A DNA stretch of 64,000 nt from Synaphobranchus kaupii. Taxonomy: Eukaryota; Chordata; Actinopteri; Anguilliformes; Synaphobranchidae. The stretch covers positions 117,971,906 through 118,035,905 of the forward strand of contig CM056376.1 of the NCBI GenBank assembly GCA_029718625.1, given 5' to 3'. Position numbers and translations under genes: made by a program. Positions 1 through 11,800 of this stretch are shown in pieces. The notes beneath the pieces were generated by a model. That model was not told where the DNA came from. It saw nothing but the letters and a program-made list of their open reading frames with translations, and searched no databases. Numbering within the stretch: the first letter of the stretch is position 1; each line of letters opens with the position of its first letter.

Positions 1-28
1 AGTGAGTGAGTGTAAATGATGGTGAGCA

Positions 29-177
29 AGTGGACCCTTGAGCAAGGTACCTAAACCTGAATTGCTTCAGTATATATCCAGCTGTATAAATGGATAATAT
101 GTAAAACATGATAAAAACTTGTGTAAGTCGCTCTGGATAGAGCGTCTGCTAAATGCCTGTAATGTAATGTAATGTAA
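29..177 (+). repeat. SINE 3' tail (L2-like tail)
   Basis: This stretch has the common fish SINE/LINE 3' tail, including a GTCGCTCTGGATAGAGCGTC hairpin-like core followed by CTGCTAAATGCC and a short TGTAA repeat tail near 160-177. The tail family is shared between several fish SINEs and L2-type LINEs. The 5' tRNA-like head is not visible, so it is a truncated copy or starts outside the window. Confidence 0.65.
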
Positions 178-444
178 GTGAGTGAACAATGAGTGGAGTG
201 AGAGTGAGTCAACAAGTCCGTGTGAATGAGTGAGCGAGTGAACAAGTGAATAAGAGTGTGAGTGAGTGTGTGAGTCAGTGACTGAGTGAGAGTGTGAGTG
301 CGTGTGTGAGTGAGAATGAGCAAGTGAGTGAACTAGTGCGTGTGTGCATGAGTGTGAGTCAGTGACTGAGTGAGAGTGAGTGTGTGAGTGCGTGTGTGAG
401 TGAGCAAGTGAGTGAACAAATGAGTGAGTGAGTGAGTGAGTGAG
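178..444. repeat. GTGA/GTGTGAGT simple repeat
   Basis: Imperfect tandem GTGA, GTGTGA and AGTGAGTGAAC motifs fill this interval. Open frames on the minus strand here encode only T/H/S/L-rich repeat peptide and are not genes. From 445 to about 860 I see no gene or recognisable element. Confidence 0.85.
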
Positions 445-865
445 GTGAGGGATGCAGCCAGATTTATTATAAGATTCCCTTCTGCACGCTTGATGTTTGT
501 GTTTTCTGAGCACTGTCTTACTGAATGCTTTAATGGGGGCTACCTTTAATCCAGACCAGAATCATCATTAAAGGGGATAATGAGGTACTCTGTAACGTGG
601 CTCTGGTTCGTTTGTTCTTTACCTCAGATAAGACATGCCTCTGCATTTAAATCTCAAATCGACCCGTATTTGCTAAAATGAATTAAAGTTAGCTTTTTTT
701 GCACTAGCACACAGCTTGGAACAACAGCAGTTGTGACGTCACTTGGTTGGTTCGTCTCGGCTGCTCAATGTATTCATATGGGTAAATAGCTGACTTTAAA
801 TGAGCTGTATGTATTGTGAGGAAAAAAAACTAAACAAAAGACGCACAGACGGTCCTTTCGCCCTG

Positions 866-1475
866 GTATGTGTGGGTGCAGTGCTCAGGTGTGTGGGTGC
901 AGTGTTCAGGTGTGTGGGTGCTGTGCTCAGGTGTGTGGGTGCAGTGGTCAGGTGTGGGTGCAGTGTTCAGGTGTGTGGGTGCTGTGCTCAGGTGTGTGGG
1001 TGCCAGTGCTCAGGTGTGTGGGTGCAGTGTTCAGGTGTGTGGGTGCAGTGTTCAGGTGTGTGGGTTGCTGTGCTCAGGTGTGTGGGGTGCTGTGTTCAGG
1101 TGTGTGGGTGCTGTGCTCAGGTGTGTGGGTGCAGTGCTCAGGTGTGTGGGTGCAGTGCTCAGGTGTGTGGGGTGCTGTGCTCAGGTGTGTGGGGTGCAGT
1201 GTTCAGGTGTGTGGGTGCAGTGCTCAGGTGTGTGGGTGCTGTGCTCAGGTGTGTGGGTGCAGTGCTCAAGTGTGTGGGTACTGTGCTCAGGTGTGTGGGT
1301 GCAGTGTTCAGGTGCGTGGGGTGCAGTGCTCAGGTGTGTGGGTGCAGTGCTCAGGTGTGTGGGTACTGTGCTCAGGTGTGTGGGTGCAGTGCTCAGGTGT
1401 GTGGGTGCAGTGTTCAGGTGTGTGGGTGCAGTGCTCAGGTGTGTGGGTGCAGTGCTCAGGTGTGTGGGTGCTGTA
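866..1475. repeat. 21-bp minisatellite
   Basis: About 29 copies of a 21-bp unit of the form GTGTGTGGGTGCAGTGCTCAG, with variants (GTT/GCT, an extra G or T). Because 21 is divisible by three, all three plus frames stay open as heptapeptide repeats; none looks like a real protein. The array ends about 27 bp before the coiled-coil exon of the first TRIM copy, so it lies in the intron upstream of that exon. Confidence 0.9.
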
Positions 1476-1738
1476 GTTGATGTGTGCTGGCTCCTGGTTC
1501 AGAGCTCAGCGCAGAGGGAGCTGGAGGATAGCTGGAAGGGTGTACGCAGAGCTGCAACGCTGGGTGGAGCAGAGTCAGGCGGAGGTGGGTGGAGCAGATT
1601 ACAGGACGGCAGCGAGAGGCGGAGCGCCAGGCACAGGAGCTGGCCCGTGGGCTGGAGGAGGAGCTGGCCCAGCTGAGGATGAGGAGCTCCGAGCTGGACG
1701 CGTTGGCTCACACTGACGACAAACTACTGGTGCTGCAG

Positions 1739-2187
1739 GTCCGAAACCACTGCACTGGTCACATAACTCACACTGCACACAAACAGCTCACACACTGCAC
1801 ACACACACAGATCACACAACTCACACACAGCTAGCACACTACACACACACAAATCAAATTGCACACACACAACTCACACACTGCACACACACACACAGCT
1901 AGCACACTGCACATACAACTCACACACAGCTAGTACACTACACACACAAATCAAACTGTATACACACAACTCACACACTGCACACACACATGACATGCAC
2001 ACTGCACACACATGACACGCACTACCTAAACATGACTCATATACTACTGACACACCACTTACACACTGCTTATGTATTACATCACACGTTTTTCGCACAC
2101 TACAAACACACTACTCCTACATTACTCTCACACTACTCACACACGATACATTACACATAAACTGTAATACTGTGTCCTGTTCTGTAG
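1739..2187. repeat. CA-rich degenerate repeat in TRIM-copy intron
   Basis: This intron of the first TRIM copy is filled by degenerate ACACACAACTCACACACTGC motifs. The acceptor TTCTGTAG precedes the next exon at 2188. Confidence 0.8.
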
Positions 2188-2422
2188 ACCCTCCCCTCCT
2201 TGGCACCTCCCGCTGAGCCTATGGACTGGTCGGGCGTGTCCGTGAACACTGACCTGTTTGTGGGGACGGTGAGGTCATCAGTCAGCGCCCTGCTGGAAAA
2301 GAGCCAAGACATGCTCAAGAGACTCTACAGCAAAGGTCTGTGATTGGACTAGCCTGGCCACATGACTACATGTCCACCCCTCCAAATCAGATTCTCAGAA
2401 ATGATCTGTAGCATGTGACTAA

Positions 2423-2813
2423 TGCTGCATTCACATCATGGGAGAGATGGTAACTATGAGTTTCCAACTTGGAAATACTGTTCACGTCAGCTTTCAAGTC
2501 ATAAATACTACTTGTGAACTCAGAGTTTTAGTTTGTACTCCAATTTCTCTCGCTTGACGTCATCAATGCGGAAATGCCCCACAAGGCATGGTGGCAATTT
2601 CTGTGGCCAATTGTAAGAAAGAAGAATATTAACAATAAATAATCTGAAAAACAAAACCTCATAACCGACTCTTGTTTATCGGATTTAACGGATTACCTGA
2701 CAAGCCTCGAGGTCAAAAGTCTATAGGCTAGCAGTTGAATACAGTTGAATCAAATGTTCTGCAAGTTCATCAAATGTTCTGCAAACCGTAATTCCCATGG
2801 CGTGAATGCAACA
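2423..2813. mobile_element. Harbinger-type MITE with TAA duplication
   Basis: The ends are inverted repeats (TGCTGCATTCAC at left, GTGAATGCAACA at right) that continue inward to a TCCCATG match. TAA flanks both sides (2420-2422 and 2814-2816), the 3-bp TWA duplication expected of PIF/Harbinger elements. There is no coding capacity. It sits in the intron between the 148-bp and 27-bp exons of the first TRIM copy. Confidence 0.65.
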
Positions 2814-3761
2814 TAAAGCCTTTTTACTGTACTGGTCCTGTCCTATAAGGTTCCAGGTCGGGGTCAGATCCCAACAGAGGACAGTAGGTTGACTCTAATG
2901 GCCATACAGATTCCTTCACCTCTGCATTTCAGTCTGACTGTGATCCGTTCCCTCCACAGAACTCCGCAAGCTGCAGAACTATGCAAGTACGTTCTTCTCT
3001 GACAAATCACACACTACACTGCAGCCAGATTAGAAAATGCAGCAAAAACATCGTAATTATGTAAATACTACTGCCTAACTAATGACATATATACACATAT
3101 ACACATACTCAAACTCACATATTGTTGGGCTGTACAAAAATGAGATTAGATGAATAGGCTGTAATTCCATCTCCAGCCCTGAGTTTAACCCAATGCTGTC
3201 TCTGCAGGCGAGGTGTTCCTGGACCCTGCCACGGCACAGCGGAGCCTGGCGCTGTCAGCGGACGGGCGGAAGGTTTGGTTTGAGGAGCGTAAGCAGCAGG
3301 CCCAGCAGGGACAGGGGGGACGGGGACACGGCGCTTCCACCCCGCCCTGTTTGTGCTGGGTCGTGAGGGCCTGAGTTCCGGCCGGCACTACTGGGAGGTG
3401 GAGGTGGGCTCCAAGACAGCCTGGACCCTGGGCGTGGCCCGGCAGTCTACCCGCAGGACAGGGGGACATCCAACTGAGCCCAGATAACGGGTTCTGGTGC
3501 CTGTGGCTGAAGGGTGGGCAGATCAAGGCCCTTAGCTCCTCCCGCCTGCCCCTGCTGGTCCCCGAGTTTCCCAGCAAGGTGGGTCTGTACCTGGACTACG
3601 AGGCGGGGCAGGTGTCATTCTACGATGTGAAAGCGCATGTGCACCTCTACACCTTCATGGACGCCTTCATCGAGAGTGTGTTCCCCATCTTCAGTCCCTG
3701 CCTCGCCCACGATGGCAAGAACTCCGCTCCACTCATCATCTCACCCGTCAAGCACAGCTGA

Positions 3762-3893
3762 GGGAAATCCCAGACTCCGTCCCTCTCCCAAAACCCTCCC
3801 CTTGTGCTACTGACCCAGTCCCTCTCCCAAACGTATGTTTGTACATTGAGCATTGTACATTGAGTTTGTAGAATGCTTAAACACACAGAATAG

Positions 3894-3924
<31 letters not shown>

Positions 3925-4265
3925 AGGGGGGGTCCCTGCTGTCTCTGCCCTGCTGTTCTTATTTAGGGTCGAAAGGAATCCGCCAGTCGAAGTGCCCTGT
4001 TTTTTAGAAGAATTTCTGTACTCACATGTGAAGGGTCATATATCATACATCATAAGACCTTTATGCATGATGCTATAATGCATTTGATTGACACACTAAG
4101 GTATCGGTCTGTTTTTTTAAACATACAATTTTTTACAATTTTATTCTATAGAGCTTAGCATTTAAAATGCTGAAGCTTACATGTAAAAATAAATGTACAA
4201 TTTCTGTAAATTCTGTAATGCTATTTCAAACTGTAATTTTCAATTTTAATAAAAATTATTAGAGG
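3762..4265 (+). other. Presumed 3' UTR of first TRIM copy with a 31-base C run
   Basis: Non-coding sequence follows the stop codon. It contains an uninterrupted C tract at about 3894-3924 and AATAAA-type signals near 4185 and 4245. The transcript end is inferred. Confidence 0.5.
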
Positions 4266-4651
4266 AAAAAAAAGAATTCTTGCAAAGTCTCATCATAACT
4301 CCACCCCTGTCCAAACGTACCATTGTACAGTTTTGTGTATGTTTGTAATGTTGTTTTCTGAGAAGAGAAGAGGCGGGACTTACACAGTGCAGCATTACTG
4401 TAGTGGGGGGAGCTTACACAGTGAAGAGTTAAAGGAGTTGGTGCGGGTAAGAGGAGAGTGCCACTTTTCGGAAGGGGCAGAGCTAAGAGGAGATATTTGT
4501 TTGTGATTGGCTGGGTAGTGGTAAAGCTGTCCCTTTAAGAGCAGAGGAGCCAGGATCAACACAGCAGTGAAAAGTGAGAGGAGGGTGCAGGGGTCAACAG
4601 TGTTGGCTGTGAGAGAGGTGACACTGAGCTCTGGGACACAGCGGTGACACC

Positions 4652-4682
4652 ATGCAGTCTCCCTCCACTGCAGCTGCTGCCG
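4652..4682 (+). CDS. Candidate first coding exon of the intact TRIM gene
   Basis: An ATG in good context (GACACCATGC) opens a 31-bp exon encoding MQSPSTAAAA, followed by a strong donor GTAAGAAA. It ends in phase 1. The RING exon has an acceptor at 8768 (CTGTGCCAG) in the matching phase, and joining them gives GKTSVSR in frame with the RING, for a 606-residue protein. The link is an inference: no transcript is available, and the RING exon has its own in-frame ATGs at 8816 and 8870. Confidence 0.4.
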
Positions 4683-5108
4683 GTAAGAAATCTTCACTCA
4701 CTTTGCCGCACTGCTTTTACTCGCTGTTAAACATCAACTCAAGAGAGTGAGGCATATTTCATACATGCTGGGCTTTTTATCCAATGAAAACACCAAAATA
4801 TCCCCACAAAGAACTGTGTGTGTGTGTGCGTGTGTGCGTGTGTGTGCGTGTGTGTGTGTGGAACTGGATGTTATTCTCAGCCTGGTGTCTATGGCACCCT
4901 GAGGAAAACACACTTTAGAGGCGTGTATGACCAGTAGTGCCAAGTGAGAGGCAGAAGGCGTCTCGCTGCCCCTGTCTGTGTGTGTGTGTGCTGCCCCTGT
5001 TTCTGGGGTAAACATAAAGCTGGGACTCTGCTGGCCGGGTATTTCTGGAAGCGAGTTTAGTTTCTATCTATAGCCAAGCCTCCTTTTCAGCTCCTTAAGC
5101 ACAAGCAC

Positions 5109-5232
5109 TGACACACCAGGATTCCACACTGACACCAGGATTCCACGCTGACACATCAACACCAGGATTCCACACTGACACATCAACACCATAATTACAC
5201 ACTGACGCAGCAATACCAGGATTCCACACTGC
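5109..5232. repeat. Short tandem ACCAGGATTCCACACTGACAC repeat
   Basis: Four to six imperfect copies of a unit with core CCAGGATTCCACACTGAC. It has no coding significance. Confidence 0.7.
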
Positions 5233-5784
5233 CTTTTACATAGTCTGGTTTTACTTTTAATAAATAAAATGAGGCACCTACTGTTATGTTTGCTCATGAT
5301 AGAGCTCAGCACAGTCTACATCCATACCTTCTGTCCTCAATAAAAATATTATTTTCTGAATGTTTATATTTTAAAGTACTGCATATATGTAAATCTATAC
5401 ACATACACTGTATATGTGTAAACATAATCAAATTAAAGGCCTTCAGCAGCTGCCATTCCTTTATTTTCCCAGGTTTTCAGCACTGGCAGAATATTAGTGG
5501 CTGCTGGGTGATTATCTTTAGCCTGTTTCTATCTGCATAAGGCCAGAGGCACAGAGGGCCTCTCATACAGTGCCAGGATGGGGCAGTTTGGGGGAGGGGT
5601 AGTTTGCTTTAGGCAGCATGGCACAGCTATTTGCCTCCGTGAGCATGTTATTTTGGAAGTTCCATGTGGCAACTTTGATAGAATTCATTCTGGGAGAAAC
5701 TTGAGAGGCTCCATCTTTTGTCACCCCCCCCCCCCCCCCACCCCCCCCTCTCCACCCCACCCTCCTTGCATCTTGCAGTCCTCT

Positions 5785-6105
5785 GCAAAGGATGAGAAAA
5801 CCCCGACGCTTCCCCGGTTCCCCACTATAGCGGGGCGGCAATTGGAGCTTGGGCTCCCTAAGAGTGCGTGGCAAGGGAATGGGGTGTACCGGTGCTTGTG
5901 CAACTGGGGGTGGATTGACTGTGATAGTTAATCTGTGAAGACTCTCTGCCAACTCGCGGAGACAGTCTCCCTGATATCGCAGCTGCTCCATCAGCTGGCC
6001 TTCCTGTATCTGGAGAGCAAGAATGCCCTCCTCAGGAGTACCCCCTGTAGTGCCCTGACTGGCCAGCGCTTTATTAACTCCCTGTGGTGTCGCTGGTCCT
6101 TCCAT
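5785..6105 (-). pseudogene. Ty3/gypsy-type gag fragment
   Basis: A minus-strand frame encodes an N-terminal gag-like stretch: a coiled, Q/E-rich segment, a proline-rich linker, then LPPRYSGEPGKRRGFL, a motif typical of the start of the capsid-like region in fish gypsy gag proteins. The frame then collapses into a C-rich tract at about 5728-5744, so only about 107 residues remain. It is an inactive retrotransposon relic between the two TRIM copies. Confidence 0.6.
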
Positions 6106-6384
6106 ACTGGCTTCGGTGTTCTGTAATGGGGAGCCTGGTTCATAGGACCAGATGCGACAGAGAGGGAATCTGAAAGTTAATTCCTGAGAAGGAATTAACC
6201 ACAAGCACGGATATAATCTGCGATAAGGAAGGAATGAAAGAAGGAAATTAAGTACCTCTCACTCTTACTAAGAGTAACAAAACAGAGGTAACAGAAACGG
6301 AGGAGAAATTATAACAACCCAGAAAATAATTGGCGAAAAAACTTGTAGGCTTGAGTATAGGTATAAAAAGAAAAATTACCTCTC

Positions 6385-7080
6385 ACTCTTGTCATCTACG
6401 GTCGTTCTTTCTTTTAGCGACGTCAGGGCACTCTATCAGATTTTCCGTCTTCCGTTCCGGTGCTTTGCTATCGCTCGGTGGTGATTCCTCTTTTTTTTTT
6501 TTGTTTCCTGTCAGCTATATAAGCTCAGGGTTTCCGCTTTCCTGGGCTTCGATATTGTCTTTGCTATTTGACATCGAAGTCAGTAAGGCATAGGATTCGG
6601 TCACTACGTTTCTGGTTGTTGCAAATAAGAAACGTAGAAAGTCCGGTTAGAGTTAGGATAAAGATTTATTTAGTCTTTTTTCTTTCCTTTATTCTCTTAT
6701 CCTTTATACTCCTCTACCTGTTACCTTTTGGTTCAGCTCGTTCTCACCTAGAGCTTAAGGTAACAGGTTCTAGTTTCATTTTCGTTCTTTCACCCTTTTA
6801 CACAGGCTTTCTTTTGTTTTTTCCTCTGACCTCCTGTTAACGCTCTTTGTGTGAGAGCATGAGGTTCCTTTGTTTATGAACGCTATTTCCGAGTTTGCCC
6901 TCTTTTGGGGTTGTTTTTGATTTGGCTTATGCCGGGAGGTTTTCATGCCCATTTTTCATTTATGCCCCTGCTGTGGAGCTGTCCGCTTTAGTGGTGTATA
7001 TTTTACGATATACACTTTTAGATTCCTTGGCTGTCGCACCTGGTTCGATACCCAAGAGTAGAAAAATAGAGAGATAAAAG
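6385..7080 (+). mobile_element. LTR-like sequence related to the solo LTR at 11161
   Basis: A TATA-like CTATATAAGC near 6516, a following pyrimidine-rich block and GTTACCTTTTGGTTC share order and short matches with the solo LTR at 11161-11792. It reads on the plus strand, opposite to the neighbouring gag relic, so the two are head-to-head or rearranged. Boundaries are approximate. The flanks, 6110-6385 and 7080-7370, hold repeated ACCTCTCACTCTT-type words and no gene. Confidence 0.4.
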
Positions 7081-7379
7081 AATAGAAAATAAGGCGGCCC
7101 GGAAAACTGGCCGAAATAGACTCCGAGTGTAGTCAAAGAGAGAAAAGGAAAACCTCTCACCCTCAATACGGGAGAGTAGTGCAAACAGAGAGGTGGAAAG
7201 GAAATGGAAAAACAGGAACTGTCTCAGAAAGAACAGCACAGGCGAATAGAACCAAGGGACAGAGAATGCAAAAGCGAAACAGGATCCTAAAAGGAAACTC
7301 TAAGAAACTCTTTTTCTGTATTCTACGGTATGTAAGCTTTTGCTGCATGCCCCGGGATGACATTTCTCTGTAGTTTTTT

Positions 7380-8285
7380 TAATGTTGCGATGCATAATCA
7401 CTCCAAGGAAATTTTTACATTCATCTAGCACATATCAGGGGACAGGAAATTGGAATGAGAATTTCCCATGTCCTAAGTGACAAGTATAGCCCAGGGAGAC
7501 ACTAATATGCCATAGGCCATATTATGTACGATTACAATAAAATAATATTCCATCATCAGGAAAATGCTGGCAAATGAACCTATCAACGCTTACACTGCAC
7601 TAAAAATTTTTAAATAACAATATCAAACATATGGCACAAGACAGTGGTGGAGTGGACGAACAACTCGTAGGGTTTTACGCATGGGGTTTTCAGGAGGTGT
7701 ACTAGCATTATAAAGGGGTGTGAATTTCTCAAATGGATTGTTCAAGACAATAAATGACCACTGAATCTTGAAAGGGACATCTATATGCGTAAAACCAATG
7801 GTAGGATTGTATATTTATTTCATATTTAGTAGCAGAAATTGATAGTAGAATGACATGGTATAATAACACAGGAATCTCACATGTTTATTTTGCTGTCGCG
7901 TGAGCAGGGCTTTTCACGGCTGTATTGGAATGTTCAGGCTATTGTTGGGTTTATCTTATTGCTACGATGGAATACAAATTTTTGGTGGTGAAAATTTTTT
8001 TTAATGAACTCACAGATAGATGCTACTGTCCACTGTGTCATGCATGGGTAGGTATAGTTGCAGGTGAGACTGGATGGAGGATTGTCAAATGGACTACCTA
8101 CGCGACAATAGTGGCACTTAGAAACTCTGTATTCGGCAGAGTTGTCACAAATCGTATACTAATAAAGCTAAAACATGGAGTTTGTTGTTTCCACTCATAG
8201 TTTAGTTGCAGGAGCAATGAATGTCTCAGTTTAGCAAAATCTTGGCGCCAGTGCCATGGGCATGAGGGGGTCTGCACGAAGGGGT
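7380..8285. other. AT-rich intergenic or intronic sequence, no feature seen
   Basis: I find no recognisable exon, RNA gene or clear repeat ends. Open frames here are short and lack family motifs. Confidence 0.5.
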
Positions 8286-8289
8286 TAAT

Positions 8290-8749
8290 GCACACTCACA
8301 CTCCAATAACAGCAGTACTTACACCCCAATAACAGCAGTACCCACACTCCAATAACAGCAGTACTTACACCCCAATAACAGCAGTACTTACACCCCAATA
8401 ACAGCAGTACTCACACCCCAATAACAGCAGTACTCACACCCCAATAACACTTTACACTCCAATAACAGCAGTACTCACACCCCAATAACAGCAGTACTCA
8501 CACCCCAATAACAGCAGTACTCACACCCCAATAACAGCAGTACTCACACTCCAATAACAGCAGTACTTACACCCCAATAACAGCAGTACTTACACCCCAA
8601 TAACAGCAGTACTCACACCCCAATAACAGCAGTACTTACACCCCAATAACAGCAGTACTCACACCCCAATAACAGCAGTACTTACACCCCAATAACAGCA
8701 GTACTTACACCCCAATAACAGCAGTACTCACACCCCAATAACAGCAGTA
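8290..8749. repeat. 23-bp minisatellite upstream of the RING exon
   Basis: About 20 copies of the unit CAGCAGTACTCACACCCCAA plus TAA, with C/T variants. It runs directly into the RING exon region; the last copy ends AACAGCAGTAAAGG at about 8750. Confidence 0.9.
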
Positions 8750-8890
8750 AAGGATCTGTCTGTGCCAGGAAAGACGTCTGTGAGCAGGAACGTAAAGGAT
8801 CTGTCTGTGCCAGGAATGGCGTCTGTGAGTAGGAAGTTAAAGAATCTTTCTGTGCTAGGAACGGCGTCTATGAGCAGGAAGCTGTCAGAG
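8750..8890 (+). repeat. 54-bp tandem repeat inside TRIM N-terminal coding sequence
   Basis: Two and a half copies of a 54-bp unit (for example GATCTGTCTGTGCCAGGAA ... GCAGGAA) encode VKDLSVPGxxSVSRxx repeats just before the RING. The unit length preserves frame. Confidence 0.75.
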
Positions 8891-11800
8891 GAACAGTGCC
8901 ACTGCTCCATCTGCCTGGACGTGTTCAGCAACCCTGTCTCCATCCCCTGTGGGCACAGCTTCTGTATGGGCTGTATCGGGGGCTACTGGAAGGGCAGTTC
9001 CCTCTGCCAGTGCCCCATGTGCAAGAAGACCTTCTACAAGCGCCCCGACATCAGCGTCAACACGGTGCTCCGAGACATCGCCGAGCAGCTGAGGGGCCCC
9101 AGAGCCAGCGAGGCTGAGATGAACCCAGAGGCCCCCGGAGCCATGCCCTGTCCTGAGGTACAGCTAGAGAGGAACGCTGAGATCCAGTTGGGGGGCCCCA
9201 GGGCAGGGGGCGTGGCCTGTGATGTTTGCACAGGAGAGCTGCAGCAGGCGCTGAGGTCCTGCCTGGTGTGCCTCACCTCCTACTGTGAGGATCACCTGAG
9301 GTCCCACAATGCACGCTTCACCAAACACAAACTGATCCAGCCAATCAGCAGCCTGCAGGACAGGATGTGCCCAAGACACGAGCGGCTGCTGGAGCTGTTC
9401 TGCAGGACGGACCAGACATGCGTGTGCGTGCTGTGCGTGGAGACGGACCACAGGGCCCACTTCACCATCTCTGCAGAGAGGGCTTGGGCTGAAAAGAAGG
9501 TGAGAGTTGTGTCCGTGAGTAACCCAGATTAAAGGTGCAGTAGGCAAGATTTTTTCGATATAATTTTGGCGAAATTACAAAAATGCTCATTACATTCCAG
9601 CAGCTATCAATAAATCAAGTGTTCTGAGAAAAAATCTGGTCTCTGTGAGTGTCCTGGGCTCTGTACTAGGCTGTCAAAAAATCTCAAGCCGGTCTTCCAA
9701 AAACCAACCAATCAGGGCTAGCTATGCAGCTACCAATCAGGGTAACTATCTACAGGCAAAAGATCCTCCCCGTAGAATAAACCCCTCCCTGTCTGCCTGT
9801 CTCCGCGCATGCACTGGAGCATCATTTGGTGGGAGGGGCTTAGGAGAGAGATAGGAGGGAGGAGAGCAAAAGGGGGAAGTCTTTTTGCCTTGTATATTTT
9901 CAAACTTGCCCACTGCAGCTTTAAAATAGCATCCAGAGGGGTGTCTTGGCGACATAGCCTGTAAGCGTAATGTCCACATGCTCATTGTTGCAATGTTGGC
10001 GGTTTCAAATCCAGCTGCCCAACCTTTGTTGCATGTCCCTCCCTCTCTCTCATTGCCATTCTTCCTGTCACTAGACTGTACTGTCCAATGGAAAGCTGAA
10101 AAGCACCAAAAACATAACTTGAAAAAAAGCATCCAACAATCAATGTGTCTGCTTTGTTTGAGGAAATTTGTGTCCTAAATTTTCTGTCCTAAATTCAACA
10201 AACTACAAACTGTTTTTCCTGGCATATGCACCCCTCGTACCCCCACCCTATCTATATTCTTATTTAATTATTTGGCAGCAGGACTCTATATGGAACTGAG
10301 TTTCACTGCATTATTTTTCACTCCTGTCCTCCTGTTCTCAATGTGGACAGTGTTAAGCATGAGCTCACAGAATTCCACATTGTTCTCTGTCACTCACACA
10401 CAATTTAAACATCTACATGCCACCTGTTATCAAAATAGGTGAAATCTCTTTGTTGTGCCTCAGACTCAGCTGAATAACACATCTCTGTCTTAATGCACCA
10501 CATCTCTATCTTCTGTGTTGTAATGTCTCTCAGGCTCAGCTGAAGAAGACTGAAGCGGAGGTACAGCAGATGATGCAGGACAGACAGACAAAGGTGGATG
10601 AGATCAGACAGTGTGTGGAGCTCAGCAAAGTGAGTCCTGATTATAGTCTTGGTGCTCACATTAGGGAGGGGTACCACAAGGCTCAGTTATGGGGACATTA
10701 CTAATCTCTCACTGGTTGAAATCCTCTCATTCACTTGTAACCTAAAAGTTGCTTCTGTTTGACCAGAGCAGCACACACAACGAGATTGAGGAGAGCCTGC
10801 AGGTGTTCAGTACTCTGATGCGCTCCATTGAGATTCGCCAGGCCAACCTGACTGGGGTGATGGCGGAGAAGCAGAGAGCAGTAGAGGAACGTGCTGAAGG
10901 CCTCATTAAAGACCTGGAGCAGGAACTCACTGAGCTACAGAACAGAAACACAGAACTGGAGAAACTCTCACAAACTGAGGATCATCTCTACTTCCTACAG
11001 GTCACACATTCCTACTGTTAGTGGGCAGTATGTTAGTGAGTGAATGGGAGTGTATGGGCAGTGTGTTAGTGAGTGAATTGGAGTGTGTGGGCAGTGTGTT
11101 AGTGAGTGAAGGAGAGTGTATGGGCAGTGTGCAGTGTATTAGTGAGTGAATGGGAGTGTGTGTCATGGTTTTGCAGCTCGCCATTTCTGTTCCGCGGACG
11201 TTTCCTTTCGGGTCCGCGGGACGGTACTCCTGCCGTGTTTTTCCGCCTACCCGCACTCATCACCTGTGCTAGCGTCTGCTAGTTATTTAAGAGCAGCAAC
11301 TTCCTGGTTTGTGGCTTTTGTGTCTTACTTAGCCACGTAAAGCCGGTAACAGGTATAAGTTCAGGCGACCATGTTGTTTTTAAGCTTTGCTAAAAAGTAA
11401 CGCAGGACTTGCTGGAAAGATATTCTATTTTAGGAGTTTGTTTTTTCGCGTTTGCACTTTCTGTTCCTTGCCTTGGTTTTTTCCCTGTCCTCTCTGAGGC
11501 AGTAACCTTTGTTACCTTTTCTCGTTCTCGCCTCTTTATTATTGCTCATTCGTTTATTGAGCTAGAGGCCCTTTTCTCCTATTTTCCTGCTCGAGTCTGC
11601 AAGCTTTTCACCCACTTTTCTGGGTTGCTATACTTTGGCTGTACGCCGGGAGTTATTTTCCCTTTCTGTTTATTTTTCTCTGCTCCGTTCATGGAGTTCT
11701 AAATCCTGTCCCCTTTTTGTGGTACTCCATTCCTGGAGTACTTTGTGATCCCCTCACGATCGCGTCTGGTCCTCCGACCCAGCCACCACACAGTGTGCTA

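Larger units (their letters stand above)
1503..3761 (+). pseudogene. TRIM family gene copy, 5'-incomplete and frame-broken (coiled coil + B30.2)
   Basis: This looks like the 3' part of a tripartite-motif E3 ubiquitin ligase gene. Exons, by comparison with the intact neighbour, are coiled coil 1503-1738, linker 2188-2335, a 27-bp exon 2960-2986, and PRY-SPRY/B30.2 3208-3761 ending in TGA. Linker, small and last exon lengths (148, 27, 554 bp) equal those of the neighbour. The coiled-coil exon is 236 bp instead of 234: the helix-like reading passes through three frames, implying two single-base insertions (near 1545 and 1590). In the B30.2 exon the frame breaks again near 3300-3335 and in a G-run near 3462-3466, although [14 protein letters not shown] and YLDYEAGQVSFYDV-type SPRY motifs are clear. 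Each break lies near a G-rich run, so consensus sequencing errors are a real alternative to pseudogenisation. No RING or B-box exon is present upstream in the window. AATAAA-like signals lie at about 4185 and 4245. Confidence 0.75.

Noticed and set aside
800..1676. Cysteine-rich secreted protein
   Set aside because: All three frames are heptapeptide read-through of the 21-bp minisatellite, joined by chance to the TRIM coiled-coil exon.
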